Notes: a model not told the origin generated them from the letters alone. Counted from the stretch's first letter, positions 1-8,823 are shown. The stretch is 64,000 bases of DNA from JAUILH01 sp964230215 (GCA_964230215.1 CAXRGQ010000001.1:124001-188000), one strand, 5' to 3'. Translations and numbers: made by a program.

Positions 1-101
1 CTATCCAAAAACTTCAATTCGGGCTCTTCTTGTCCAAAAGTGATTCCGCTAATCGATAAGCTTAGTATAAGAAATAGTATGCGCAAATGCTCTTTTATCA
101 T
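1..101 (-). CDS. Partial secreted or lipid-anchored protein (N-terminus only)
   Basis: A reading frame opens with ATG and stays open for 33 codons to the window edge. Its N-terminus is a clear signal peptide: Met-Ile-Lys-Glu-His-Leu-Arg, then a hydrophobic core (residues 8-22), then a Gly-Gln cleavage-type end (FGQ, residues 22-24) followed by an acidic stretch, as in many Bacteroidota exported proteins. An in-frame TGA lies directly upstream of the ATG, so this is the first possible start. It overlaps the 3' end of the upstream secreted-protein gene by 53 bp in another frame, which suggests translational coupling. The mature protein lies outside the window and its function cannot be read. 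Confidence 0.6.
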   Translation of the reverse strand, partial: MIKEHLRILFLILSLSISGITFGQEEPELKFLD

Positions 102-723
102 TCAATATATCTAATAATTCTGCACTACTTGGTTTGGCTATAAAAGTACGATAACCATCAATAGATTTTTCGTTTACATTCTTCCATTTCTCAATTTTAT
201 CTACGGTGTAGTCATGATCAAATGGGCATAATTTCAGTCCCTTACCATCTAAAACCAAGAGTGAATTAATCATCCAACCGCGATCTGCTTTTTCATACAT
301 CACGATCGTGTTGACATCCATAAAATCAATTTTATACGTATCCTGTAGGAATTGATTGTACTTAGTATAGCTTAAAGGAAGATTAAAATAAATAGTATCA
401 TCTTCCTCAATATACACCAAACCATGGTCCTTTTTTACGCCATATAAGCGCCCTTCACTCAAGTACCATTCGCTTTTATCTTTCACTTGGTCTAAGGTCA
501 GAAAAGACGTTAGCACTTTAGAAAAAACGATAGAATCTTTTTCAATGACTATTTGCTTTGAAGAGTCCTCTTCTTGAGCAAACACCCCTCTATATTCAGT
601 TGGAATTGAATCAGAAAAATTGCTAGATAATTCAGGTAATTCTTGAATGTAGAATGATGTTATCTCATTCTGTCCATAAGACCAGAGACTACAATTAAGT
701 ACAATAAACAAGAGCCATCTCAT
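49..723 (-). CDS. Secreted protein of unknown function, 224 aa
   Basis: I do not recognise this family. Residues 1-18 form a signal peptide ending YGQ, so the product is exported to the periplasm or outer membrane. The mature part is mixed polar and aromatic with no repeats, no Cys motif and no C-terminal sorting domain. It has several short beta-like stretches (for example GLVYIEEDDTIYFNLPLSY) and resembles the many uncharacterised small secreted proteins of Bacteroidota. The start is the only Met ahead of the signal peptide. The gene overlaps the next minus-strand secreted gene at its 3' end, so the two are probably co-transcribed and may work together. It is divergent from recJ, with 107 bp between them. 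Confidence 0.75.
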   Translation of the reverse strand: MRWLLFIVLNCSLWSYGQNEITSFYIQELPELSSNFSDSIPTEYRGVFAQEEDSSKQIVIEKDSIVFSKVLTSFLTLDQVKDKSEWYLSEGRLYGVKKDHGLVYIEEDDTIYFNLPLSYTKYNQFLQDTYKIDFMDVNTIVMYEKADRGWMINSLLVLDGKGLKLCPFDHDYTVDKIEKWKNVNEKSIDGYRTFIAKPSSAELLDILNDKRAFAHTISYTKLID

Positions 724-830
724 AAGGGTCTAATTTAACCAAATTAGCGGGTACTCCCTAATATTTGCATGGAATATTCAAGTCCGTAAATAGCTTACGT
801 TTACAATGTATATCTTCGAGGAAGAATTGA

Positions 831-2555
831 ATGAAAGACATTAACTGGCATATTGAAGTTACCCCCAACGCTAAGAGAAGTCATGATTTAGCGGCTGACT
901 TAAACATTAGTCTCCCACTTGCTCAACTACTTGTTCAAAGAGGTATTGAAGATTATGATAGCGCCCGAGCGTTTTTTAGACCACAAAATGACTTATTATA
1001 CGATCCGTTTGATATGGCAAATATGGATGAGTCTGTTGAGAGACTCGCACGCGCCATAGAGAACAAAGAGCGGATTTTAGTTTACGGTGATTATGATGTA
1101 GATGGCACTTCAGCGGTGGCTTTGCTATTTGACTATCTGCAGTCACAGAATGCCAATGCCGAATATTATATTCCGGATAGATATACTGAAGGATACGGTG
1201 TTTCTGATACTGGTGTTGATTTTGCGATTGATAGTAAAGTTGATTTACTTATAACATTGGATTGTGGCATAAAAGCAGTCGACAAACTCGGGCGTGCTGT
1301 GGATGGTGGCCTAGATGTTATTGTGTGTGACCATCACTTACCCGGAGAGACCTTACCCAATGCACTCATCTTAAACCCCAAACAGGCACATTGCGGCTAT
1401 CCTTTTAAGGAGTTAACTGGATGCGGGATTGGCTTTAAGCTTGTCTGTGGCCACATACTTTATCGTGCTGGTGATCTTAGTGAAGCTGAACAGTTTTTGG
1501 ACTTAGTTGCATTAAGTATTGGTGCTGATATTGTTCCTATTGTTGACGAAAACCGAACATTAGCAGCTCTTGGTCTGGAGGAGATTCGTAAGGGACGCGC
1601 GAGACTGGGTATAGCACAAATTTTAGATAACAATGAAGCAAGGAAGTCCTGCACCATATCCGACTTAGTGTTTAAGGTAGCACCACGAATTAATGCTGCT
1701 GGCAGAATTGATTCTGGAAAAAAAGCTGTGGAACTATTACTTGCGAAAAGTGAAGATGAGTTAGGAGTGTCCTTAGATAAGGTCAACCAGTTTAATGATG
1801 AGCGTAAGGAAATTGAACAAAACATTTGTGAACAAGCGCTAGATATGCTAGCCAATGATTCCGATCAGGAGTCCCGTGTAAGTAATGTGTTGTATCATCC
1901 AGAATGGCACAAAGGTGTGGTTGGCATAGTGGCCTCAAGAGTGATAGAACACTACTATAAGCCCACAATTATCTTAACTGATTCTGGAGAAATGGCGGGT
2001 GGATCTGTGCGTTCGGTTAAAGGCTTTGATGTCTATGAAGCCTTGGAAGAATGTGCTGAGCATATGATTCAGTTTGGAGGTCATAAATATGCAGCAGGAC
2101 TCACCATTAAAAAAGAAAACATTGAGGCCTTTAGGATTGCGTTTGATAGGGCAGTTAAGGCCCGCATCCTGCCAGAACAATTAATACCAAGTATTAAAAT
2201 ATCCTTAGAATTAAGCTTTAGAGATATTCAGGGGAACAGCATGGATGCGATTCCAAAATTCTATAGGATACTAGAGCAGTTCTCGCCATTCGGACCCGGC
2301 AACATGCGACCAACCTTCGTTTCAAGAAACATTGAAGCTATGTATGTCCGAGAAGTTGGAGATGGTCACTTACAATTCACTGCCTTATCAAGAAGTCATC
2401 CAGACATAAAATATCGTTGTATTGCGTTTAACATGAAGGACAAGTTGGCGTTGTTAGATAAGCCATTTGATCTGGCATATACAATCGAGAAGAACGAATG
2501 GAATGGTAGAAGCAATTTACAACTTCACATTAAAGATATTAAGCCTTCGTTTTAG
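831..2555 (+). CDS. recJ: Single-stranded-DNA-specific exonuclease RecJ
   Basis: This is the 5'-3' ssDNA exonuclease of RecFOR recombination, mismatch repair and base-excision repair, acting in the cytoplasm. The DHH phosphoesterase motifs are intact: YGDYDVDG (motif I, about residues 85-92), TLDCG (142-146) and the signature CDHH (166-169). The DHHA1 glycine-rich segment GGHKYAAG lies near residue 417, followed by the RecJ OB-fold and a C-terminal domain containing SPFGPGN. At 574 aa it has the normal length for the family. Upstream is the divergent secreted-protein gene. The 3' end runs 17 bp into the convergent mscS gene, so the two mRNAs have complementary ends. Confidence 0.97.
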   Translation: MKDINWHIEVTPNAKRSHDLAADLNISLPLAQLLVQRGIEDYDSARAFFRPQNDLLYDPFDMANMDESVERLARAIENKERILVYGDYDVDGTSAVALLFDYLQSQNANAEYYIPDRYTEGYGVSDTGVDFAIDSKVDLLITLDCGIKAVDKLGRAVDGGLDVIVCDHHLPGETLPNALILNPKQAHCGYPFKELTGCGIGFKLVCGHILYRAGDLSEAEQFLDLVALSIGADIVPIVDENRTLAALGLEEIRKGRARLGIAQILDNNEARKSCTISDLVFKVAPRINAAGRIDSGKKAVELLLAKSEDELGVSLDKVNQFNDERKEIEQNICEQALDMLANDSDQESRVSNVLYHPEWHKGVVGIVASRVIEHYYKPTIILTDSGEMAGGSVRSVKGFDVYEALEECAEHMIQFGGHKYAAGLTIKKENIEAFRIAFDRAVKARILPEQLIPSIKISLELSFRDIQGNSMDAIPKFYRILEQFSPFGPGNMRPTFVSRNIEAMYVREVGDGHLQFTALSRSHPDIKYRCIAFNMKDKLALLDKPFDLAYTIEKNEWNGRSNLQLHIKDIKPSF

Positions 2556-3651
2556 GCATGTGTACCACGCGTTGTGGGAACGGAATCTCAATATTGTTCT
2601 CAGCAAATAAGGCAAAGATATCGTGTCGAATATCGCTTAAGGTCTTTTCTGCATCAAAAGAATTATCCACCCAAACATAAAGAGTAAACAACAGACCGCT
2701 GTCACCAAAATCTCTGAAAAACACAACTGACTTCTTAGTTTTGCTAATGGCTCTTGACTTTTTTGCTGCTTCTAGCAAAACACTTTCAACCTGTCTAGTG
2801 TCACTGCTATAGCTCGTAGAAACGTCAATACCGAAACGTGTGAATTTCTTAGTGTGCGTCCAATTCGTAATAGTATCAGAGGTGAGCTTGGAATTCGGCA
2901 CAATTAAAGTCTCCCCTTCTCTTGTTGTTACTTTTGTTGTTCTGATATTGATCAATTCAACCTTAGCTACCTGATTGTTTAAAAGAATGACATCTCCTAC
3001 CTTAACGGTACCATCAAACAAAATGATAATGCCAGACATATAGTCAGCGAAGATGAATTGCAAACCAAGACCTACTCCGACAAACAGGGCTCCGGAAGAC
3101 ACAATTAGTAAATCCATTTTAACACCTGTACTTCTAACAAGTGCTATTATCATTACTACATAGATTATATACTTGAGCAGTTGGAATATGGTGAATTCTT
3201 TACCCTCATCAATCCACTCGCGTTTTTCAACCGCTTTATGCAAGTATAGCTTGAGCAAGTTGAGTATAACACGTGTGAAAACAACCATTGCAACAGCCAG
3301 CAGAATGTGATACACATACAGTTGGAATCCGTTGTAATTGCCTGTTATTGGTATGTTTAAAATGGTTCCGAAATGGACCTGGTCATTATTGATGTTGAAG
3401 CTCTCAACACAAAGAAGAATCGTTAAAATGTAGATAATCTGTTTAGACAGCCTATACAGTGTTTCATGCTTTTGTCTAACTCGTGATGTTTTATTTCCAA
3501 GCGCATCTAGAGAGCGCCATGCAATCCGTTTAGCGATAAACATTATAAGGATGCACAGGCCAATAAGTACAAAGTTTATGGGAGCGATTACAAAATCAAG
3601 CTCTTGAAACCTATAAATCTCATAAAATAAAGCCTCCTTTAATGACTGCAT
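2539..3651 (-). CDS. MscS-family mechanosensitive ion channel
   Basis: This is an inner-membrane channel expected to gate on membrane tension and release solutes on hypo-osmotic shock. It has hydrophobic segments at about residues 20-42, 68-82, 108-130 and 152-170. The glycine/alanine-rich pore helix (SSGALFVGVGLGLQF) comes next and leads into the MscS signature FADYMSGIIILFDGTVKVGDVI-type block with the beta-domain after it. The C-terminal cytosolic cage ends with IPFPQRVVH, typical of MscS. At 370 aa with four to five membrane segments it is larger than E. coli MscS and resembles YbdG/YnaI-like members. It converges on recJ with a 17-bp overlap. Confidence 0.93.
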   Translation of the reverse strand: MQSLKEALFYEIYRFQELDFVIAPINFVLIGLCILIMFIAKRIAWRSLDALGNKTSRVRQKHETLYRLSKQIIYILTILLCVESFNINNDQVHFGTILNIPITGNYNGFQLYVYHILLAVAMVVFTRVILNLLKLYLHKAVEKREWIDEGKEFTIFQLLKYIIYVVMIIALVRSTGVKMDLLIVSSGALFVGVGLGLQFIFADYMSGIIILFDGTVKVGDVILLNNQVAKVELINIRTTKVTTREGETLIVPNSKLTSDTITNWTHTKKFTRFGIDVSTSYSSDTRQVESVLLEAAKKSRAISKTKKSVVFFRDFGDSGLLFTLYVWVDNSFDAEKTLSDIRHDIFALFAENNIEIPFPQRVVHMPKTKA

Positions 3652-3679
3652 GTCACAAATATAAGTGCTTTATGCGACA

Positions 3680-3817
3680 CTATTGCTTATCTGAATTCTG
3701 AAATGATCGAACGGCTGTTACCGCCCCAATTGCAATAACCGCCAGGAGTAAAATTTTGCCTATAAAGATTAGACTAATGTTTGTCTGTAGTGATAATAAT
3801 GATTCTGCTATATCCAT
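3680..3817 (-). CDS. Small single-span membrane protein, 45 aa
   Basis: A short reading frame lies between the LytTR regulator and mscS on the same strand. It has an amphipathic N-terminus with acidic residues (MDIAES), one strongly hydrophobic stretch at about residues 14-36 (ISLIFIGKILLLAVIAIGAV) and a polar tail with Arg/Lys. That is the normal layout of a single-span membrane microprotein. The codons look ordinary, and the sequence ahead of the ATG is purine-rich (AGCAAAG). I recognise no family. It is too short to be certain from composition alone, but the 267-bp gap otherwise contains nothing. Confidence 0.42.
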   Translation of the reverse strand: MDIAESLLSLQTNISLIFIGKILLLAVIAIGAVTAVRSFQNSDKQ

Positions 3818-3918
3818 CTTTGCTAATTTCCCGTTAGCTAATGTACAGCCGTTTCGACGAATTAGTTTAAAGCAAATGATAAACTACTATAATCGGGGGA
3901 TTAAAGTTTAAAATCCTT

Positions 3919-4608
3919 TTATAACATGTTAAGTTGCTTTGTCAGTTCTTCTTTATAGACTTTGCCAATATTGATTTGTTTATCGTTAATGGCAATTAAA
4001 TTATCCTCGATCAAATCGATTTTATCAATGCGCACAATGTAAGATCTGTGCACCCTTGCGAATTCTGGTGGACCCAGCTTTTTCTCTATTTCCTTCATTG
4101 TAGATAAAATGGTATAGCGCCCTTTATCCGTATATATATTGACGTAATTACCAAGAGCTTCAATGAAGAGAATATTTCTTGTGTCTACTTGAACTAGGCG
4201 AGAATCTGTTTTTATAAAAATAGTGGAAGCAGATGTTGATGCGGGCGCTTCCTCCATTTGATGCATTTTTTTCGCCTTCTCAATAGCCTTTAAAAATCTC
4301 GCTGGTTGAAGAGGTTTAGCAATAAAGTCAGTTACATTGTATTCGTATGACTCTAGAGCATATTCTGTGTGAGATGTCACCAGAATGACCTGAGGCAATA
4401 CATCAACATTCTTTATTAATTCGATTCCAGACATTTCAGGCATCTCCACGTCTAAAAAGACAAGATCTATACTTTCATCTTTTAGGACATTAAAAGCCTC
4501 CATTGCACTTTCACAGCTCTTTACGAGGGTTAAATCTGGTGTTTGATTCACCAAATCCTGAATTATTTCGCGCGATAACGCATCATCATCTACAATCAAG
4601 CACTTCAT
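3919..4608 (-). CDS. LytTR-family response regulator
   Basis: This is a two-component transcription regulator. The N-terminal receiver domain (about residues 1-118) has the acidic pocket DDD (7-9), the phospho-acceptor Asp53 in FLDVEMP and the conserved Lys98 in FIAKPL. A short linker leads to a LytTR DNA-binding domain (about 130-229) with the typical FIEALGNYVNIYT and RVHRSYIV motifs. It starts 6 bp after the hybrid histidine kinase stop codon on the same strand, so the two form an operon and probably a cognate pair. The kinase carries its own HPt domain, so this receiver is the likely end acceptor of a His-Asp-His-Asp relay (inference). Its target genes cannot be told from the sequence. 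Confidence 0.95.
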   Translation of the reverse strand: MKCLIVDDDALSREIIQDLVNQTPDLTLVKSCESAMEAFNVLKDESIDLVFLDVEMPEMSGIELIKNVDVLPQVILVTSHTEYALESYEYNVTDFIAKPLQPARFLKAIEKAKKMHQMEEAPASTSASTIFIKTDSRLVQVDTRNILFIEALGNYVNIYTDKGRYTILSTMKEIEKKLGPPEFARVHRSYIVRIDKIDLIEDNLIAINDKQINIGKVYKEELTKQLNML

Positions 4609-4614
4609 TATCTG

Positions 4615-6483
4615 TTATTTATCGATTCCTAAAAATAATAATTTATAATTGGCTTTGATTTTTTTAATCTCATCCACACAATTATTTGCAACCTCCACTA
4701 CATACGTGAGTTGGGGTAAAAAAGATTTGTCTAAATCGACATTTTCTAAATCATCGTATATGTCTGGTATCTCCATGTTGCCCATATAGACTACATTTCC
4801 CTTGATTTTGTGAAGGATTTTCATTGCTGAAGAAAAATCTTCTTTATCCAGTAAATTCTGATATTCCTCAATATCCTTGGGCAAATTCTCCAGAAATAGA
4901 TCAATGTATTTATACATTTTGTTTGTATCTCCCCCTGAAATTCTCTTTAAATTACCTAAATCCACATGATTGAAACTTACGTTAACTTTCTGAGCATTTT
5001 TCTTTTTTGAAATCAATCTGTCAATTTTGGTGATTAGAAACTTACTATCCAGAGGCTTGGTTATGAAATCATTCATTCCAGAAGAAAAACACTTTTCCGC
5101 AACATCATCCATAGCATAAGCCGTCATGGCTATAATAGGGATCTCATTCATAGGTCTTCTCATGTTCGAACGAATGTATTTAGATGTTTCATAGCCATCC
5201 ATTCCCGGCATCTGAATATCCAGCAGAATAAGATCAAAATCAGTTTCGCTTAACTTTTCAATCGCCAATTCTCCACCACTAAGGGCAACTACCTCACATG
5301 AATCATTTAAATTATTTAGCACGTCACTCAAGATTTCACGGTTCAATTGATTATCATCAACCACCATAATCTTTAAGTTATCAAGCAATGAGGTATCCAC
5401 CTTATCCTTTGCAATAAACTGTGACTTAGATGGGAAAAAGTCCAACTCCACACTAAATGTTGTTCCCTCTAAATACATACTATCCACAGTTATAGATCCG
5501 CCCTGAAGTTCCACCAACTGTTTTGTGATAGCCAATCCTAAACCAGAGCCGCCCTTATGTTTAATAGTATGCCTAGTTTCCTGCTCAAATTGATTAAATA
5601 TAGTTGCGATTTTACTTTTTCTTATGCCTTTTCCTGTATCAACTATATCGAAACGAATTCTCATTGATTTCTCGTTACTCTCCAACAAACTAGCGTTTAG
5701 GCTAACACTTCCGAGATCAGTGAATTTGACAGCATTATTGCAAAGATTGATTAGAATTTGCCTTAAATAACGTGAGTCACCCTTAATGATAGGAGGTATT
5801 TTACTATCACAGTGCACATTGAATTGAAGTCCCTTTTTATCCACCTTTTCAGATAGGATATATGAAACACCTTCCATGATATCGGATAGCATGAAGTCTT
5901 TTCTTTCGAATTCAATGTTTCCACTTTCAATTCTAGATAAATCTAAAACTTCATTCACCAGTATAAGCACGTTATCAACGCTCGCCTGAATAGTCTTAAC
6001 GTATTTCTCTTGATTCTGTGTTAGATTGGTTGAAGCAAGCAACTCTGCACTACCTGACACGGCGTTAAGTGGCGTTCGAATTTCATGGTTAGTATAGGCT
6101 AAAAATTTCTCGCGTTGTCTGAGGGTCTCTTGTGCCCTGTCTGCTAAACTTTTGAATTCTTTTACCTTTCCCTCTCGCTGACGTTTTCTCCTCAAGAAAT
6201 AGATAATCAATCCAGTATCAATTACCACAAACACCCCAACGATCCAGTACAACCAGGTATAATCTTGGCCCTCATTGCTTTCTGCTTTGGCAAGCGATTG
6301 ATTTAGTTGGCGTATTTCACGCTTCAACTCTCGGATGTGCTCAACATAATTACGTTTTTCCAGCTCCTGAACTCCATTGTCAATAAAGCCTAACTCCACA
6401 CTATCTTGATATGTAAGATTGTTATCAGCTCGCACTGAAGACAGTAAAACACATGTTAGCACTATGCTTAGAAAGATCTTCAT
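4615..6483 (-). CDS. Hybrid sensor histidine kinase with receiver and HPt domains
   Basis: This is an inner-membrane sensor kinase. Residues 1-19 are a signal peptide. A short periplasmic region with a predicted coiled coil (about 40-70) is followed by one membrane span (about 77-97). The cytoplasmic part has the H-box NHEIRTPLN with His133, the N-box INLCNNAVKF (about 246-254), the G1 box DTGKGI (282-287) and the G2 box GGSGLGLAI (311-319). A receiver domain follows with DD at 376-377, Asp422 in LLDIQMPGMDG and Lys477. The C-terminal HPt domain contains His558 in LHKIKGN. All relay residues are present. The periplasmic sensing region is very small (about 55 aa), so it may sense through a partner protein. 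The start codon overlaps the stop of the MmcQ/YjbR gene by one base. Confidence 0.95.
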   Translation of the reverse strand: MKIFLSIVLTCVLLSSVRADNNLTYQDSVELGFIDNGVQELEKRNYVEHIRELKREIRQLNQSLAKAESNEGQDYTWLYWIVGVFVVIDTGLIIYFLRRKRQREGKVKEFKSLADRAQETLRQREKFLAYTNHEIRTPLNAVSGSAELLASTNLTQNQEKYVKTIQASVDNVLILVNEVLDLSRIESGNIEFERKDFMLSDIMEGVSYILSEKVDKKGLQFNVHCDSKIPPIIKGDSRYLRQILINLCNNAVKFTDLGSVSLNASLLESNEKSMRIRFDIVDTGKGIRKSKIATIFNQFEQETRHTIKHKGGSGLGLAITKQLVELQGGSITVDSMYLEGTTFSVELDFFPSKSQFIAKDKVDTSLLDNLKIMVVDDNQLNREILSDVLNNLNDSCEVVALSGGELAIEKLSETDFDLILLDIQMPGMDGYETSKYIRSNMRRPMNEIPIIAMTAYAMDDVAEKCFSSGMNDFITKPLDSKFLITKIDRLISKKKNAQKVNVSFNHVDLGNLKRISGGDTNKMYKYIDLFLENLPKDIEEYQNLLDKEDFSSAMKILHKIKGNVVYMGNMEIPDIYDDLENVDLDKSFLPQLTYVVEVANNCVDEIKKIKANYKLLFLGIDK

Positions 6484-6827
6484 TACAGGGCTTCTCTTAT
6501 TTTTTTTGGTAAAGACTTCACTATCAATTCATACGAATGATCTATAAGTTCTGCCAAAAACTTATCATCTACATCCATATCCACCCTTACGGTATTCCAG
6601 TGCTTTTTGTTCATATGATAGCCAGGTTCAATTGCCTCATACTCCTCTCTGAGTTGAACTGCTCTCTCCGGATCACATTTTAAATTAACACTTTCATAAG
6701 GCTCTACATTGCAAAGTGCAAACATCTTATTAGCTACCTTAAACACCAAAACGTCAGGTCCGAATGGCATAGATTCTGTTACAGCATTTTTAGCTAAACA
6801 ATAATTTCTAAAACTTTCTACATCCAT
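6483..6827 (-). CDS. MmcQ/YjbR-family protein
   Basis: This is a small cytoplasmic protein of the MmcQ/YjbR (CyaY-like fold) family, often annotated as DNA-binding but without an established role. Typical features are the N-terminal FRNYCLAKNAVTESMPFGPD block, VFKVANKMFALCNVE, a segment like SVNLKCDPERA and the C-terminal GYHMNKKHWNTV motif. The length (114 aa) is normal. It lies first in the minus-strand set with the hybrid kinase and LytTR regulator and shares one base with the kinase start. The three are therefore probably co-transcribed, though a functional link is only inferred from position. Confidence 0.9.
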   Translation of the reverse strand: MDVESFRNYCLAKNAVTESMPFGPDVLVFKVANKMFALCNVEPYESVNLKCDPERAVQLREEYEAIEPGYHMNKKHWNTVRVDMDVDDKFLAELIDHSYELIVKSLPKKIREAL

Positions 6828-6833
6828 TAAAGG

Positions 6834-6864
6834 CTTGATTTTAGGTGGTTTTGAAGTAAATTTG
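6834..6864 (+). promoter_or_regulatory. Bacteroidota-type promoter for the ECF sigma gene
   Basis: The -33 element TTG at 6835 is followed after 19 bp by the -7 element TAAATTTG (6857-6864), matching TAnnTTTG. A transcript would start near 6870 and leave a 5' UTR of about 50 nt before the sigma gene. Confidence 0.5.
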
Positions 6865-6920
6865 GCATTAAATTAAAATAAATTGTAACAAATCGTGGTG
6901 GCTGTGCGTCACAAATTCGA

Positions 6921-7406
6921 ATGACCACAAAAGAATATAATCAGATAGTAGATGCACATGCTGATGCATTGTATCGTTTTGCGTTGAAATTATGCAAAAA
7001 CGGGCAGGCTGCCGATGATTTAGTTCAAGAAAGTTTTACAAGACTGTGGCAAAAGGTAAATGATGTAGATCCGAATAAAGGGAAATCGTACTTATTCCAA
7101 ACTGCCTATAACTTCTTTATTGACACTACACGCAAGGACAAACGCATAAGTGGCGATGAAGTTGAGAGTTATGAAATGGGAAGTTCTAGTGGTCAATACA
7201 CTGGATTGAGTGAAGTACTTGAAGAAGCCCTTAACACACTACCAGACGTACAGAAATCAGTGGTAATGTTGCGGGATTATGAAGGCTATAGCTACGATGA
7301 AATAGCTGATATTTGTGGACTATCTGAATCACAGGTAAAAGTCTACATTTTCAGAGCCAGAAAAGCACTGAGATCTTATATTGTTAAAATGGAGAACGTG
7401 GTATGA
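6921..7406 (+). CDS. ECF-type sigma-70 family RNA polymerase sigma factor
   Basis: This is an alternative sigma factor of the extracytoplasmic function group. Sigma region 2 is visible at about residues 10-75 (YRFALKLCKNGQAADDLVQESF, then RLWQKV and SYLFQTAYNFFIDTTRK). Region 4 is at about 100-155 with LPDVQKSVVMLRDYEGYSYDEIA and the helix-turn-helix LSESQVKVYIFRARKAL. At 161 aa it has the normal length. The stop overlaps the ATG of the next gene (ATGA), which encodes an anti-sigma-like membrane protein, and an outer-membrane barrel gene follows. This sigma/regulator/barrel order is common in Bacteroidota. The regulon is not evident. Confidence 0.93.
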   Translation: MTTKEYNQIVDAHADALYRFALKLCKNGQAADDLVQESFTRLWQKVNDVDPNKGKSYLFQTAYNFFIDTTRKDKRISGDEVESYEMGSSSGQYTGLSEVLEEALNTLPDVQKSVVMLRDYEGYSYDEIADICGLSESQVKVYIFRARKALRSYIVKMENVV

Positions 7407-8746
7407 TAACGCTACAGAATTACGAAATATACGCGATGGATTATCTGGAAGGCAAGCTTTCAGGTGATTTAGAGGTGGCGTTTGAAGCGTTCTTATCAGG
7501 ACATCCAGAAATTGCTGATGAAATACTTGGCTTAAACGATATTAGCCTTCCATCAAGAGAAGATGCTTATAAAAGCAAAGATCAGCTTAAACACACACCA
7601 GAACTTCCAGCTATAAACAGAGAGAATGCTGAAGAATATATCATTCACTCAGTTAATGGTATGTTGGATGAAAAACAGCAAGCACAACTAGAATCTTTGG
7701 TGCTAAACCATTCAGATATAGCGGAGATTGAGGCTTCATACAAGCAGACAATTCTTGATGACATTGCTCCATCATACGATAAACATGCCTTATTAAGAAA
7801 TGATAGCGGCGTATTGTTATTGGATGTTATGATAGCTTATCATGAGGGCCTATTATCCGATGAAGAACAAGCACTTATTGATACCATCTGTCATGAATCT
7901 AGTGCCGCCATGGTTTTATTTAAGCAAGTGGCTAAAACAAAACTAAGCGCTACAGCCGTTATATATCCAAACAAGGCAGATCTAAAACAAAGTGAAGGAA
8001 GAATAATTCCTATATGGTTTGGAAGAGCTGCTGCCATTGCTGCACTATTTGTACTTGGATGGATATTATGGCCAACCGATGATGCTATTAATTCTAGCAA
8101 CAAAGCTGTGGCGGTTGAGGATAGCAGTGAGGTTTCACCACAAAACCTACCTGACGACATCAAAGAAAATGCCCCTCTAGTGGCAAACAACACTTCTATC
8201 GATGATTCATTAACTAATGATGTGTCAAATAAAAATAATGCTCCTGTTCTAGACAATAATAACGAGCAAGATAATCTTGCCTATGAAAATACGCCTAAGC
8301 CCAAGTCTGATAATAACGCATCAAATGGAGGTGATAAGCAAAACAACAACTCGATGGATGGCAAAAAAGATGTTCCATTGAATCTACCTAAACTGGATGA
8401 GGTGCCTGAAAATAATGTGGCCTATAACTTTGGCAAACTTGATTCAATAGCAAGCACTCCACCAGCGTTAACTAATGAAAAACCGGTTGATGAAATTGCC
8501 CTGCATTTAAGTGAAGAGGAAAAGCAAGAAAATGCGAGTATTGCTAGTGCGATTGCTAAGTCAATTTCTAAACGTCTTGACTTAAAAGACAAAGAATATG
8601 AAGACGAGCTAGGATACGTTGCGGTTAAATCTATGGAACGTATCACAGATGCACCAACCACCTATAGAAACGAGAATACCGACGACAGAAAAGTTACTGC
8701 CTTTTCGATTGGTAAACTTGGTTTCTATAGAAGTGTGAAGAAGTAA
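7403..8746 (+). CDS. Anti-sigma-factor-like membrane protein with three degenerate N-terminal modules
   Basis: This is probably the membrane regulator of the sigma factor, to which it is translationally coupled by a 4-bp overlap. It has one membrane span at about residues 203-223 (WFGRAAAIAALFVLGWILW). The cytoplasmic side is the N-terminal part, and a long low-complexity Asn/Asp/Lys-rich periplasmic tail follows (about 225-345). The N-terminal part holds three similar helical modules, around residues 6-40 (YLEGKLS...HPEIADEI), 75-110 (HSVNGMLDE...HSDIAEI) and 139-175 (AYHEGLLSDEE...). Each resembles the body of a zf-HC2-type anti-sigma domain, but no zinc-binding His-Cys-Cys set is present. 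The role is inferred from context and layout; no family was recognised with certainty. Confidence 0.7.
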   Translation: MITLQNYEIYAMDYLEGKLSGDLEVAFEAFLSGHPEIADEILGLNDISLPSREDAYKSKDQLKHTPELPAINRENAEEYIIHSVNGMLDEKQQAQLESLVLNHSDIAEIEASYKQTILDDIAPSYDKHALLRNDSGVLLLDVMIAYHEGLLSDEEQALIDTICHESSAAMVLFKQVAKTKLSATAVIYPNKADLKQSEGRIIPIWFGRAAAIAALFVLGWILWPTDDAINSSNKAVAVEDSSEVSPQNLPDDIKENAPLVANNTSIDDSLTNDVSNKNNAPVLDNNNEQDNLAYENTPKPKSDNNASNGGDKQNNNSMDGKKDVPLNLPKLDEVPENNVAYNFGKLDSIASTPPALTNEKPVDEIALHLSEEEKQENASIASAIAKSISKRLDLKDKEYEDELGYVAVKSMERITDAPTTYRNENTDDRKVTAFSIGKLGFYRSVKK

Positions 8747-8823
8747 CTCATATTACTTCAACGCAATATTCTTATCACACTTTATTAATAACACAGCTTA
8801 TTTGCGGCCGGCAGAGCAGGATA

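Noticed and set aside
1460..1855. 131-codon open frame antisense to recJ
   Set aside because: It is fully inside a gene with intact RecJ motifs; the Ser/Arg/Ala-rich translation is typical of an antisense shadow.
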